A stretch of 64,000 nucleotides of DNA from assembly GCA_963811705.1 (NCBI GenBank), contig CAWESL010000002.1, forward strand, positions 434,001-498,000, written 5' to 3'. The notes beneath the pieces were generated by a model. It was not told the DNA's origin, searched no databases, and was given only the letters and a program-made list of their open reading frames with translations. Below, piece by piece: positions 16,864-25,613 of this stretch (its first letter is position 1; each line of letters starts with the position of its first letter). Position numbers and translations under genes: made by a program. The stretch is from DATJPR01 sp963811705 (GTDB taxonomy: Bacteria; Bacteroidota; Ignavibacteria; UBA10030; UBA6906).

Positions 16864-17562
16864 ATGAAGTATGCACTTCGTTATGCGAGCCTGATCCTGA
16901 TGTTCCTACACTCTCCCGCTTACAGTCAAAATGTTCAGACGATCAGTGATTGGGTAAATTTTAAGAAGTATGCCGAAGCCAACAAGCATCTGCCTCCGTC
17001 GGCCCCCGGGGAACGTCGCGTCGTGTTTATGGGCAACTCCATTACAGAATCCTGGGCCATCATCGATAGCAGCTTCTTTGCCGATCATGGATACATCGAC
17101 AGAGGCATAAGCGGTCAAACGTCAGCGCAAATGTTGCTACGTTTTCGCCAGGATGTCATCGATCTGCAACCGTCTGTTGTCGTTATCCTGGCAGGCACCA
17201 ATGACATCGCCGAAAATGCCGGTCCGATCTCGATCGAACATGTCATGGACAATATCGCGTCCATGGCGGAGCTTGCCAGAGCGAATAACATCCATGTCAT
17301 CCTCACATCGGTCCTCCCGGCATATGATTTCCCGTGGCGGAAAGGATTGGAACCCGCGGAGAAGATCGTCAGACTGAATGCCATGATCAAATCATACTGC
17401 GACGAGCATGCTGTGCCGTATGTGGACTATTACTCCAGGATGGTCGACGAGAGGAAGGGCCTGGACAAGAAATTCACCAATGACGGAGTCCATCCTAATC
17501 TCGAGGGGTACAAGGTGATGGATTCTCTGGTGAAGAACGCAATCGACGCGGTGCTTCGCTGA
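16864..17562 (+). CDS. Exported SGNH/GDSL-type esterase
   Basis: 232 residues with signal peptide 1-21. All four SGNH blocks are visible: block I GNSIT (57-61, Ser59 nucleophile, GNS replacing GDS), block II Gly in GISGQT (81-86), block III GTNDI (111-115, Asn113), and block V DGVHPN with Asp207 and His210. This branch acts as acyl esterase on carbohydrates or lipids in the periplasm or outside the cell; it resembles the platelet-activating-factor acetylhydrolase-like group. Strong AGAGGAG ribosome-binding site. The T9SS gene follows 112 bp downstream and could be co-expressed. Confidence 0.88.
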   Translation: MKYALRYASLILMFLHSPAYSQNVQTISDWVNFKKYAEANKHLPPSAPGERRVVFMGNSITESWAIIDSSFFADHGYIDRGISGQTSAQMLLRFRQDVIDLQPSVVVILAGTNDIAENAGPISIEHVMDNIASMAELARANNIHVILTSVLPAYDFPWRKGLEPAEKIVRLNAMIKSYCDEHAVPYVDYYSRMVDERKGLDKKFTNDGVHPNLEGYKVMDSLVKNAIDAVLR

Positions 17563-17674
17563 ACGGGGAATTGACGAAACACCGGGCGGCGAATCGTTCA
17601 AGAAGCGCCGGGATCCTGCCTGCCGGGTCTCGACGAAATGACACCTTCTGGCGTTCCTTGGGGGGAATTTCGAG

Positions 17675-19003
17675 ATGACGACAACGTGCTGTGCCACGCT
17701 TTGTTTGTTTCTTCTGCCCTGCGCGTCCTTGCTGCACGCGCAACAAATGCCGGACTACGCCGGACCCGGCTTCCCGCCGGACAACGCGCTCAACACCCGG
17801 ATTGACTCCCTCCCCGTGCTCCCGAATTCCGCCAACCTCGTGGCGTCCATCGGGGCGAATACCGCCCTCCACCCCGACTTCGGCACGACGTACGACGACA
17901 ACGGCACCCTCGTTCCCTCCGGGATCCCCTATAACGTTGTTGTCGCCGGACAACCCCTCGTGCCGATCGTGTTCACCCTCTACGCGGACGAAAGCGACCC
18001 CGGTCCATGGCCTATCCCCCGAAATCCCTCTATCGAAGGGGTGTTCGATTGGCGCACCTCGAGCACCGGCGATCGACATCTCCTCGTGGTCGATTCATCG
18101 TCTCACGTGCTCTACGAAAGCGGGAATGTCTACGGGGACAGCAGCGGCACCGCATGGCAGGGCAGCGGGGGGGCGGTCTTCCACCTCGATTCGGACACCC
18201 TCCGACCGGAGACGTGGACCTCCGCCGACGCTGCAGGACTGCCGATCTTCCCGCTGCTGATCCGCTATGACGAAGTCGACCGCGCACTGGCCACAGGAGG
18301 GGAAATCCATCACGCCCTTCGCTTCACGGTCGTCAACTCAAGGAGGGCGTACGTGTGGCCTGCCAGGCACTACGCATCCAGTTCCACGGACACCAATCGC
18401 CCCGCCATGGGACAGCGATTCCGATTGAAGGCGAGCGTCGATATCTCGGGCTTTTCGCCACGCATGCAGGTGATCCTCCGGACAATGAAGTTGTACGGAC
18501 TGATCGTCGCCGACAACGGCGGCAACTGGTTCTTCCAGGGTACCCACGACGACCGCTGGGACGACACTGAGCTCAATACCCTGAAGAGCCTGCATGGGAG
18601 CGACTTCGAAGCGGTCGATATCTCTCCCTGGCTGTCAGGGCCGGGCTTCGACCCTGCTTCGGGAAGGGTCCCGCCGGAACCAGTTTCGACGTCCGCGCTC
18701 CCGCCGGCACCTGTGCCGCAAGAGGTCACGCTGTTGCAGAACTATCCCAATCCCTTCAATCCGACGACGAGCATCAACTACACGGTCGGAGGGGTCGGGC
18801 TCCAGGAGTCAGGGGTCAGTGATGTACGGCTGGTGGTCTGTGATGTTCTCGGGAGGGAAGTGGCAGTGCTCGTCAACGGACGGCAAGCGCCCGGGAAGTA
18901 CGAAGCCTCATTCGACGGACGTACTCTGTCAAGCGGGGTGTATTTTTATCGTCTTACAGCGGGCTCGTACTCCGCCGTCAGGAAGATGCTTCTAGTCCGG
19001 TGA
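17675..19003 (+). CDS. Secreted protein of unknown family with T9SS sorting domain
   Basis: 442 residues; signal peptide 1-22. Residues 25-330 form a conserved domain that I do not know by name: YNVVVAGQPLVPIVF, YVWPARHYAS, GQRFRLKASVDIS, LRTMKLYGLIVADNGGNWFFQG. The last motif resembles secreted proteins of soil bacteria that lack an assigned function. Residues 360-442 are the T9SS sorting domain (QNYPNPFNP...VRKMLLVR). The sorting domain carries a 7-bp repeat-coded insert (QESGVSD). A carbohydrate-active role is possible but unproven. Confidence 0.7.
   Translation: MTTTCCATLCLFLLPCASLLHAQQMPDYAGPGFPPDNALNTRIDSLPVLPNSANLVASIGANTALHPDFGTTYDDNGTLVPSGIPYNVVVAGQPLVPIVFTLYADESDPGPWPIPRNPSIEGVFDWRTSSTGDRHLLVVDSSSHVLYESGNVYGDSSGTAWQGSGGAVFHLDSDTLRPETWTSADAAGLPIFPLLIRYDEVDRALATGGEIHHALRFTVVNSRRAYVWPARHYASSSTDTNRPAMGQRFRLKASVDISGFSPRMQVILRTMKLYGLIVADNGGNWFFQGTHDDRWDDTELNTLKSLHGSDFEAVDISPWLSGPGFDPASGRVPPEPVSTSALPPAPVPQEVTLLQNYPNPFNPTTSINYTVGGVGLQESGVSDVRLVVCDVLGREVAVLVNGRQAPGKYEASFDGRTLSSGVYFYRLTAGSYSAVRKMLLVR
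18803..18823. repeat. 7-bp tandem repeat in a T9SS sorting domain
   Basis: Three heptamers CAGGAGT, CAGGGGT and CAGTGAT are placed just before the DVRL strand of the sorting domain, the same structural position as the heptamer array at 5548-5582. Confidence 0.55.
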
Positions 19004-19024
19004 GGGATGGGATCCGGCCTTGCG

Positions 19025-19816
19025 TCAGGGCCCTACATCCTCCCCCTCTTTCCCACCCGCCATCAACATCCGAAGTTCCTCCAGCTTCTTCCGTGCGTTC
19101 TCATTGCCGGGGTTCAATGCCAGCGATCGCTCGTAGTACTGCACCGCAAGCGGATACTGGTGGTCGACCATCAACGCCTCGGCATAACTGTCGTAAACGT
19201 TGAACGATCGAGGCCAGGCTTCGATGTTCAGTGCGAACAGCTTCAGCGCATCGTTGACCCGCTTCTGGTTCAGATACTGATATCCGAGCGAGTTCATCTG
19301 CCGCTCGCTGAACAACACCGCGCTGCTGTCCTCCCTCCGCTGTGCGTGATAGTATGCCAACACCGAATCGACCCCGTCTCGCCGCAACACCTCTGACAAG
19401 CGGGGATCCATCCTGTACATGACTCTCCAGTACCTCCTGAGGTCCACCGTCGGGCCGCTGCAGAAAAAGATCGAATTGTTGTTCTCGTCCGGCATGCAAT
19501 GAGGATTCGTGAAGACCGCCTTCCGCTCCACGTGCGCGAAGAGCGACTGCAGTTGAGCCCGCGAAACACCGATGACAACATAGCTCCGCCGGAACTTCGG
19601 ATGCTGAACCGCGTCGAAGTAGAACCACCCGTCACCGCATGTCGGCTCGGGCAGGTCGAACTCCCGCCGGTAGACGTGCATGGCCGACGCCTCGCCCCAG
19701 TTCCCCGTCGTGACGCCGACCGTGTCGCTCGTTGGACCTCCCACTGCCCTGTACACCGCACCCACATCCCGTGCCATCTCATCCCACCCTACCTCCACTT
19801 TCATAGCCTCCGCCAT
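19025..19816 (-). pseudogene. Truncated copy of a GT39/TPR glycosyltransferase 3' end
   Basis: The segment 19052-19789 aligns without gaps to 29226-29963, the 3' end of the full glycosyltransferase gene. The copy encodes only the soluble tail, from GWDEMARD through the C-terminal TPR (YYERSLALNPGNENARKKLEELRML), and lacks all membrane segments and the catalytic region. The sequence upstream of the homology is unrelated. The frame is open, so a soluble product starting at about 19816 (MAEAMKVEVGWDEM) is possible, but it is best read as a gene fragment. Confidence 0.75.
19052..19789 (-). repeat. 738-bp direct repeat, copy 1
   Basis: Direct repeat of 29226-29963, same strand and same length. 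The first 110 bases or so are identical, then about 150 diverge clearly, then identity is high again, a mosaic pattern. The kdp operon lies between the two copies. Confidence 0.85.
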
Positions 19817-20604
19817 ACAGGCACTCGCGGGCTGGTCCCGAAGGGGGCAAGCAGCAGCGACAAAATCCCGAACCTCTTCCGGACCACCTTTCCGGGGGAG
19901 GGTCAATCGTACGACGACCCTCATTCTGAAGTGGATGGATCGGACGTAAAGAATCGGTAGCTCAACATAAAGGGAGGATAAAGGGGGACCTGGATGCGCG
20001 GGAATTCCCAGGAAACTTCTCATTGGCGGCCCAGCCAAGAACTCGTCCGTTCTTCTCTGCGTTTGCGGCATTAAGAAAATATTTACCCCTTCAGATCAAG
20101 ATTTGAAATTCCCTTCATTGCCTCTGGATATTGAACCGCGCATACTATCGGCCGCAGACCTGATGGCACACTGTCGTGACTACTCTCAGGTTCGACATTC
20201 GAGAGATGGAGAACACACATGAATCTACTTCTGAAAATGAAAGACGCACGATGCGCGTTGAATGGTCACCAACCACTTGTTGCTTTGAGAATCGGTGTTT
20301 CGATTCGACATCCTTTTCTCCTGAGTGCCAGGACTGTGCAGCACAGTGGCGCTCACTCGTCGAATGCTCTATCCGGGATCAAAGAACAACAGGGCAGGAT
20401 TCGTGCGAAGAAGAGCCTTCTCTTCAAGCCTCACACAATAAGATCGCTGGACATCACCCCCTGTGAAATCGGCCTGTTTCCGAGGGATCCTAGTTTTTCT
20501 TACGAATTCCTTACCGCCAGAGACAATCTCTTTTCAGATTCCTGACGACAAAACACGATCGGATCTTTGTTCTTATCGCACGAGAGCAAGTGAAAGAAGA
20601 CAGC
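19817..20604. other. Intergenic region upstream of kdp genes
   Basis: About 790 bases. A frame at 20219-20545 (108 codons, GGAG before its ATG) has basic, low-similarity composition and is not convincing. A 15-bp sequence TCGACATTCGAGAGA occurs at 20192-20206 and again at 20760-20774, before kdpC; it may be a regulator site. No riboswitch fold recognised. Confidence 0.35.
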
Positions 20605-20799
20605 ATGTCGGGAATTGGAATTGCAGCACTACTCATTGTCGTATACCTGGCGTATTCGTTCACGCTTTTTTTCAAGGTAAGAGAAAAGGCGAACGATGGT
20701 CGAGCCGAAAGCTCTGCCGACCAGAAGCAGCAGACCCAGGACTCGCATCTCCCGTTCGGTCGACATTCGAGAGAGCGAACCACACGCCGTCCGGGTTAA
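20605..20799 (+). CDS. Possible small membrane protein preceding kdpC
   Basis: 64 residues from the ATG at 20605. Residues 3-24 (GIGIAALLIVVYLAYSFTLFF) form one membrane helix, followed by a charged tail. It lies 55 bp before kdpC in the same direction. Kdp operons often hold tiny single-helix proteins such as KdpF, but this one does not match KdpF. Coding status is uncertain because the ribosome-binding site is weak (GAAAGAAGA). Confidence 0.4.
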   Translation: MSGIGIAALLIVVYLAYSFTLFFKVREKANDGRAESSADQKQQTQDSHLPFGRHSRERTTRRPG

Positions 20800-20854
20800 G
20801 CACCCTCTTCCTCGCTAAGAAGAACATCCATTCACATAGTATGGGACAGAGAAT

Positions 20855-21448
20855 ATGTTTCTCAAACAACTCCGAATCTCCATCCTGACCCTGCTTTGTT
20901 TCACGGTCATCACGGGATTGCTCTATCCTTTCCTTATGACGGGTGTTGCGCAGATCATCTTCCCGGATAAGGCAAATGGAAGCCTTATCAGGAAGAACCG
21001 ACGGGTCGTCGGCTCAGAGCTGATCGGCCAGGAATTCAGCAACCCGAAATACTTCTGGGGGAGGCTTTCCGCAACCAGCCCGAACGCCTACAATGCGGCG
21101 GCTTCTTCCGGTTCAAATTATGGACCGCTCAATCCGGCTCTCTCCGATGCGGCGAAGAAGAGGGTCCAGGACTTGCGCGCTGTCGACTCGTTGAATGCGA
21201 TGCCGATTCCCGTTGACCTGGTAACAGCTTCGGGAAGCGGCCTTGATCCGCACATCAGCGTTGCGGCAGCCCTCTATCAGATGGAGCGGGTGGCGCGGTA
21301 TCGCCACGCCCAGGTCGGACAAGTCCGCGCACTTGTCGACCGGTTCACAGAAGGAAGAACCTTCGGATTCCTCGGAGAAGCGCATGTGAACGTGCTGGAA
21401 CTCAACCTTGCTCTGGATGATAGCTCACAAATGTCGGAGGAACGCTAA
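20855..21448 (+). CDS. kdpC: Potassium-transporting ATPase subunit C
   Basis: 197 residues. One N-terminal membrane helix (ILTLLCFTVITGLLYPFLMTGVAQIIFP), then the periplasmic domain with the KdpC signatures GSELIGQ, YFWGRLSAT, SSGSNYGPLNP, VTASGSGLDPHIS. KdpC stabilises the KdpFABC complex, and the Gln-containing conserved segment near the selectivity filter is present. It is the first of the structural genes here, whereas kdpC normally follows kdpB. Stop codon overlaps the next start (TAATG). Confidence 0.93.
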   Translation: MFLKQLRISILTLLCFTVITGLLYPFLMTGVAQIIFPDKANGSLIRKNRRVVGSELIGQEFSNPKYFWGRLSATSPNAYNAAASSGSNYGPLNPALSDAAKKRVQDLRAVDSLNAMPIPVDLVTASGSGLDPHISVAAALYQMERVARYRHAQVGQVRALVDRFTEGRTFGFLGEAHVNVLELNLALDDSSQMSEER

Positions 21449-21555
21449 TGGATGTTCTCTATATCGGCATCATCGTGGTATCGTTTGCCTTAACGCTGGG
21501 CCTGACGGCGCTCTGTGAACGCCTGGACCGCGGGAACCCTGGGGGGAAATCATGA
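21448..21555 (+). CDS. Small single-helix protein inside kdp operon
   Basis: 35 residues coded by 36 codons; start overlaps the kdpC stop and its own stop overlaps the kdpF start (ATGA). Sequence MDVLYIGIIVVSFALTLGL then TALCERLDRG: one membrane helix followed by a short charged tail. Similar mini-proteins beginning MD-LY and containing AL-ERL occur in other kdp operons and are annotated only as hypothetical. Tight coupling on both sides argues for a real gene and a role in the Kdp complex. Confidence 0.7.
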   Translation: MDVLYIGIIVVSFALTLGLTALCERLDRGNPGGKS

Positions 21556-21644
21556 GCGTACTCTATGTCATTTCGGGAATCGTAGCATTGGGGCTCATGG
21601 TCTATCTCTTTGTCGCACTTCTACAACCGGAGAAATTTGAATGA
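21552..21644 (+). CDS. kdpF: KdpF, smallest potassium ATPase subunit
   Basis: 30 residues: MSVLYVISGIVALGLMVYLFVALLQPEKFE. One membrane helix and the diagnostic end Y-LF-ALL-PEKF. KdpF stabilises the KdpFABC complex at the KdpA surface. Overlaps both neighbours by four bases, so the genes are translationally coupled. Confidence 0.88.
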   Translation: MSVLYVISGIVALGLMVYLFVALLQPEKFE

Positions 21645-23377
21645 CTCTCAACGGCGTGGTGCAGATTGTCTTTTTTCTCGCGGTGCTGATTCTCACCGTG
21701 AGGCCGCTCGGCCGCTTCATGGCGCGGGTGTTCCAGGGCGAGCGAACGTTTCTTGACCCTGTCGTCGGTCCTCTGGAGCGCCTGATTTATCGGGTGGCGG
21801 GAATCGACAAGAACCAAGAGATGGACTGGAAGAGAAACGCAATCGCCATGCTCCTCTTCAACTTCTTGGGCCTACTTGTGGTGTTCCTACTTCAGCGTCT
21901 CCAAGCAATTCTCCCGCTGAACCCGCAGGCGATGACGGCGGTCACTCCGGATTCTTCGTTCAATACTGCCGTCAGTTTTGCCACGAACACCAACTGGCAG
22001 GGGTACAGCGGGGAGGTGACCTTGAGTTACCTCACGCAGATGATGGCTCTTACTGTTCAGAATTTTGTGTCCGCTGCGTCCGGCATAGCGGTTCTCGTTC
22101 TCATAATCCGCGGATTTGCACGCCACTCTGCGAAAACGTTGGGGAACTTCTGGGTTGACCTCACGCGCAGCACACTCTACATTTTGCTTCCGCTCGCTAT
22201 AATTCTTACGCTCGTCCTCGTGTCGCAGGGCACGGTACAGACTCTTTCTCCCTACCGGACCGTATCGTTGGTCGAGCCAGCAACGGATTCTCATGGAAAG
22301 CCGATCACGGAACAGGTACTTGCTGTAGGTCCTGCCGCTTCTCAAATCGCCATCAAGCAGCTTGGCACCAACGGAGGAGGTTTTTTCAACGTCAACTCAG
22401 CACATCCGTACGAGAACCCCACACCCCTTTCAAACTTTTTTGAGGAGCTTGCAATCCTCCTTATTGGAGCTGCGCTCTGTTATACCTACGGCAGCATGGT
22501 CGGGGATACCAGGCAAGGATGGGCGCTGCTCGCCGCCATGATGATCATTCTTATTCCCGCCATCTTCTTTTGTTACCAGGCCGAATCGTCGGGCAACCCC
22601 GCGTTTGCCTCTCTGGGCATCGATCAGCACGCCTCGGGGCTCAATCCGGGGGGGAACATGGAAGGAAAAGAGGTCCGCTTCGGGCTCACGAATTCGACGT
22701 TGTGGGCAACCATCACCACCGCCGCTTCCAACGGATCGGTGAATGCAATGCACGATTCATTCGCTCCGTTGGGGGGCATGGTGCCGTTGGTGATGATGCA
22801 CCTGGGTGAAGTGGTGATAGGAGGCGTCGGTTCGGGATTATATGGGATGCTGGTGTTCGTCATCGTAGCGGTTTTTGTCGCCGGCCTCCTCGTGGGGCGC
22901 ACACCGGAATATCTGGGGCACAAGATCGAGCCGTATGAAATGAAAATGGCATCCTTGCTCATTCTGATTATGCCGTTAACGGTCCTCGGATTCACAGCTC
23001 TTGCCGTCGTTACGGATGCGGGAAAAGCGGCCATCGCGAATCCCGGCCCCCATGGATTCAGCGAAATCCTCTACACCTTCACTTCTCAGGCGAACAACAA
23101 TGGGAGCGCGTTTGGGGGTGTGAGCGCCAATACTCCTTTCTACAACCTCACTGGCGGGATCGCGATGCTCATTGGGCGCTACTGGCTTGCCGTGCCGACG
23201 ATGGCACTCGCAGGATCTCTCGCCCGGAAAAAACTCGTCCCTGCGGGCGGGGGCACTCTCCCGACGCATACGCCGCTCTTCATCTTCTGGCTGGTCGCGG
23301 TCGTGCTTATTGTGGGGGCGCTCAATTTTGTCCCCGCCCTCTCTCTCGGGCCAATCGTTGAACATCTACTGATCTAA
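21641..23377 (+). CDS. kdpA: Potassium-transporting ATPase subunit A
   Basis: 578 residues with ten membrane helices. KdpA is the K+-selective channel-like subunit. Its four selectivity-loop signatures are visible: TNTNWQGYSGE (about 110-120), LGTNGGGFFNVNSAHP, LTNSTLWATITTAASNGSVNAM, and SQANNNGSAFGGVSANTPFYN near 490. Length matches the family (about 560). Follows kdpF with a four-base overlap and precedes kdpB by 15 bp. Confidence 0.96.
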   Translation: MTLNGVVQIVFFLAVLILTVRPLGRFMARVFQGERTFLDPVVGPLERLIYRVAGIDKNQEMDWKRNAIAMLLFNFLGLLVVFLLQRLQAILPLNPQAMTAVTPDSSFNTAVSFATNTNWQGYSGEVTLSYLTQMMALTVQNFVSAASGIAVLVLIIRGFARHSAKTLGNFWVDLTRSTLYILLPLAIILTLVLVSQGTVQTLSPYRTVSLVEPATDSHGKPITEQVLAVGPAASQIAIKQLGTNGGGFFNVNSAHPYENPTPLSNFFEELAILLIGAALCYTYGSMVGDTRQGWALLAAMMIILIPAIFFCYQAESSGNPAFASLGIDQHASGLNPGGNMEGKEVRFGLTNSTLWATITTAASNGSVNAMHDSFAPLGGMVPLVMMHLGEVVIGGVGSGLYGMLVFVIVAVFVAGLLVGRTPEYLGHKIEPYEMKMASLLILIMPLTVLGFTALAVVTDAGKAAIANPGPHGFSEILYTFTSQANNNGSAFGGVSANTPFYNLTGGIAMLIGRYWLAVPTMALAGSLARKKLVPAGGGTLPTHTPLFIFWLVAVVLIVGALNFVPALSLGPIVEHLLI

Positions 23378-23392
23378 GGAGAATTCTCAACT

Positions 23393-25561
23393 ATGACCGC
23401 TGCGACATTAGAACACACACCCAAGACGTCGACGATTCCTGAACCCAACCCACACGTCCAACAGCCGGCATCCTCGGAGCAGCTGAGAAAGCCCCTCGGA
23501 CTCACCGGACGAATGTATCGGCGCGCCATGATCGAATCATTCCTGAAACTGCATCCGCGGCTGATGGTGCGGAATCCGGTGATGTTTGTCGTGGAAGTTG
23601 GCAGCGTGCTGACGACAGGCCTCTGGATTCAGGCACTCTTCGCGACCGGAGAGGCTCCAGCATGGTTTATCGGCGGTGTATCAATCTGGCTCTGGTTCAC
23701 AGTACTGTTTGCGAACTTCTCTGAAGCCTTGGCCGAGGGACGTGGAAAAGCGCAGGCTGCCGCCCTGCGCCTTGCTCGACGCGATACTCACGCGAAGAAG
23801 CTTCGCACACCGAAGCGTGGAGCTGAAGTTGATGTTGTCCCCTCCTCGCAATTACTGAAAGGAGATGTGTTCCTCGTAGAATCGGGAGAGATGATCCCTA
23901 CGGACGGTGAAGTAATCGAGGGAATCGCGTCCGTGGATGAGAGCACCATTACCGGTGAAAGTGCCCCCGTGATTCGCGAATCCGGTGGGGATCGAAGCGC
24001 CGTGACAGGGGGAACGCGCATTTTGTCCGACTGGTTGATCATCCGCGCGACCGCGGAACCCGGAGGCGGATTCCTCGACAGGATGATTCAATTGATCGAG
24101 GGAGCGAAACGTCAAAAGACCCCTAATGAAATCGCCCTGAACATTTTGCTGGCCGCCTTTACGATCATCTTCCTCGGTGTGTGTGTGTCACTCCTGCCGT
24201 TTTCACTTTTCAGTGTGGGAGCCATGGGGCAGGGGACGCCGGTCACCGTGACCGTCCTTGTGGCCCTTCTCGTGTGTCTGATCCCGACCACGATTGGCGG
24301 CTTGCTCTCTGCCATTGGCATCGCCGGCATGGATAGGATGATTCGTCATAATGTTATTGCCACATCCGGTCGCGCCATCGAAGCCGCCGGCGATGTCGAC
24401 GTTCTTCTCCTGGACAAGACCGGCACTATTACCCTCGGCAATCGTATGGCGACCGAATTTACGCCGGCTCCAGGAATCTCCGAAGGTCGACTCGCCGACG
24501 CGGCGCAGTTGGCCTCACTTGCCGATGAAACCCCCGAAGGGCGGTCCATCACGGTTCTCGCAAAGGAAAAATACGGCCTTCGTTCGAGAGAGATTCACGA
24601 AATTGCGGCGCAGTTTGTCCCTTTCAGTGCTCAGACTCGGATGAGTGGTGCCGACATTCATCCAGAAGGCAAGAACGGCAAACGATGCATCCGGAAGGGC
24701 GCCGCGGACGCAATCAGGTCCCACATCGAAAGCCTGGGGGGCACCTACCCACCTGCGATCGAACAAATCGTCGGCGAAATCAGCCGCCTCGGTGCGACGC
24801 CCCTTGTCGTCGCGGAAAACAAGGAGGTGCTCGGCGTCATCCATTTGAAGGATATTGTCAAGGGCGGAATAAAAGAGCGGTTTGCCCACCTGCGAAGCAT
24901 GGGAATTCGAACCGTGATGATTACGGGAGACAACCCTCTCACCGCAACCGCAATTGCTGCAGAGGCGGGGGTCGATGACTTCCTCGCCGAGGCGAAACCT
25001 GAAGACAAGCTGAAGTTGATCCGCGATCACCAGATTGGCGGTCGCCTGGTGGCAATGACCGGCGATGGTACGAATGACGCACCAGCCCTCGCGCAGGCGG
25101 ATGTTGCCGTGGCGATGAACACCGGAACGCAATCTGCACGCGAAGCGGCAAATCTAATCGATCTCGACAGCAACCCGACGAAGCTTCTGGAAATTGTGGA
25201 AATAGGGAAGCAACTCCTCATGACTCGGGGGACACTGACAACGTTCAGCATCGCCAATGACGTGGCAAAGTATTTCGCAATCATTCCCGCCGCATTCGCC
25301 ACGACATTCCCTGTCCTTGGGGCCTTGAACATCATGAAGCTTGCCACTCCCGAAAGCGCGATCTTGTCGGCAGTCATCTTCAACGCCCTCATTATCGTGG
25401 CACTGATTCCGCTCGCGCTGAAAGGAGTGAAGTACCGCCCCATCAGCGCTCTGCATCTGTTGCGAAGACATCTCCTCATTTACGGCGTGGGCGGAGTGCT
25501 GGCCCCGTTCATCGGAATCAAACTGATCGACCTGCTTCTCGTCGGTCTCAAGCTCGTTTGA
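23393..25561 (+). CDS. kdpB: Potassium-transporting P-type ATPase subunit B
   Basis: 722 residues with an N-terminal extension of about 40. P-type ATPase features: TGES in the actuator domain, DKTGTITLGN (about 342-351) with the phosphorylated Asp, MTGDGTNDAPALAQADVAVAMN for the Mg-binding hinge, and the KdpB-specific SARE and NDVAKYF stretches. It hydrolyses ATP to drive K+ uptake through KdpA at very low external K+. Strong AAGGAG ribosome-binding site before 23393. Confidence 0.97.
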   Translation: MTAATLEHTPKTSTIPEPNPHVQQPASSEQLRKPLGLTGRMYRRAMIESFLKLHPRLMVRNPVMFVVEVGSVLTTGLWIQALFATGEAPAWFIGGVSIWLWFTVLFANFSEALAEGRGKAQAAALRLARRDTHAKKLRTPKRGAEVDVVPSSQLLKGDVFLVESGEMIPTDGEVIEGIASVDESTITGESAPVIRESGGDRSAVTGGTRILSDWLIIRATAEPGGGFLDRMIQLIEGAKRQKTPNEIALNILLAAFTIIFLGVCVSLLPFSLFSVGAMGQGTPVTVTVLVALLVCLIPTTIGGLLSAIGIAGMDRMIRHNVIATSGRAIEAAGDVDVLLLDKTGTITLGNRMATEFTPAPGISEGRLADAAQLASLADETPEGRSITVLAKEKYGLRSREIHEIAAQFVPFSAQTRMSGADIHPEGKNGKRCIRKGAADAIRSHIESLGGTYPPAIEQIVGEISRLGATPLVVAENKEVLGVIHLKDIVKGGIKERFAHLRSMGIRTVMITGDNPLTATAIAAEAGVDDFLAEAKPEDKLKLIRDHQIGGRLVAMTGDGTNDAPALAQADVAVAMNTGTQSAREAANLIDLDSNPTKLLEIVEIGKQLLMTRGTLTTFSIANDVAKYFAIIPAAFATTFPVLGALNIMKLATPESAILSAVIFNALIIVALIPLALKGVKYRPISALHLLRRHLLIYGVGGVLAPFIGIKLIDLLLVGLKLV

Positions 25562-25613
25562 GGATCGATCGGATTTCCAACATTGTCAATTAATTGCCGA
25601 AAGGAATGACGTT

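Noticed and set aside
20219..20545. 108-codon frame with GGAG before its ATG
   Set aside because: No domain, signal or helix pattern and biased composition; kept only as a remark in the intergenic entry.
19817..20604. c-di-AMP (ydaO) riboswitch before the kdp genes
   Set aside because: Such riboswitches often precede kdp operons, but I could not find the conserved core segments in this stretch.
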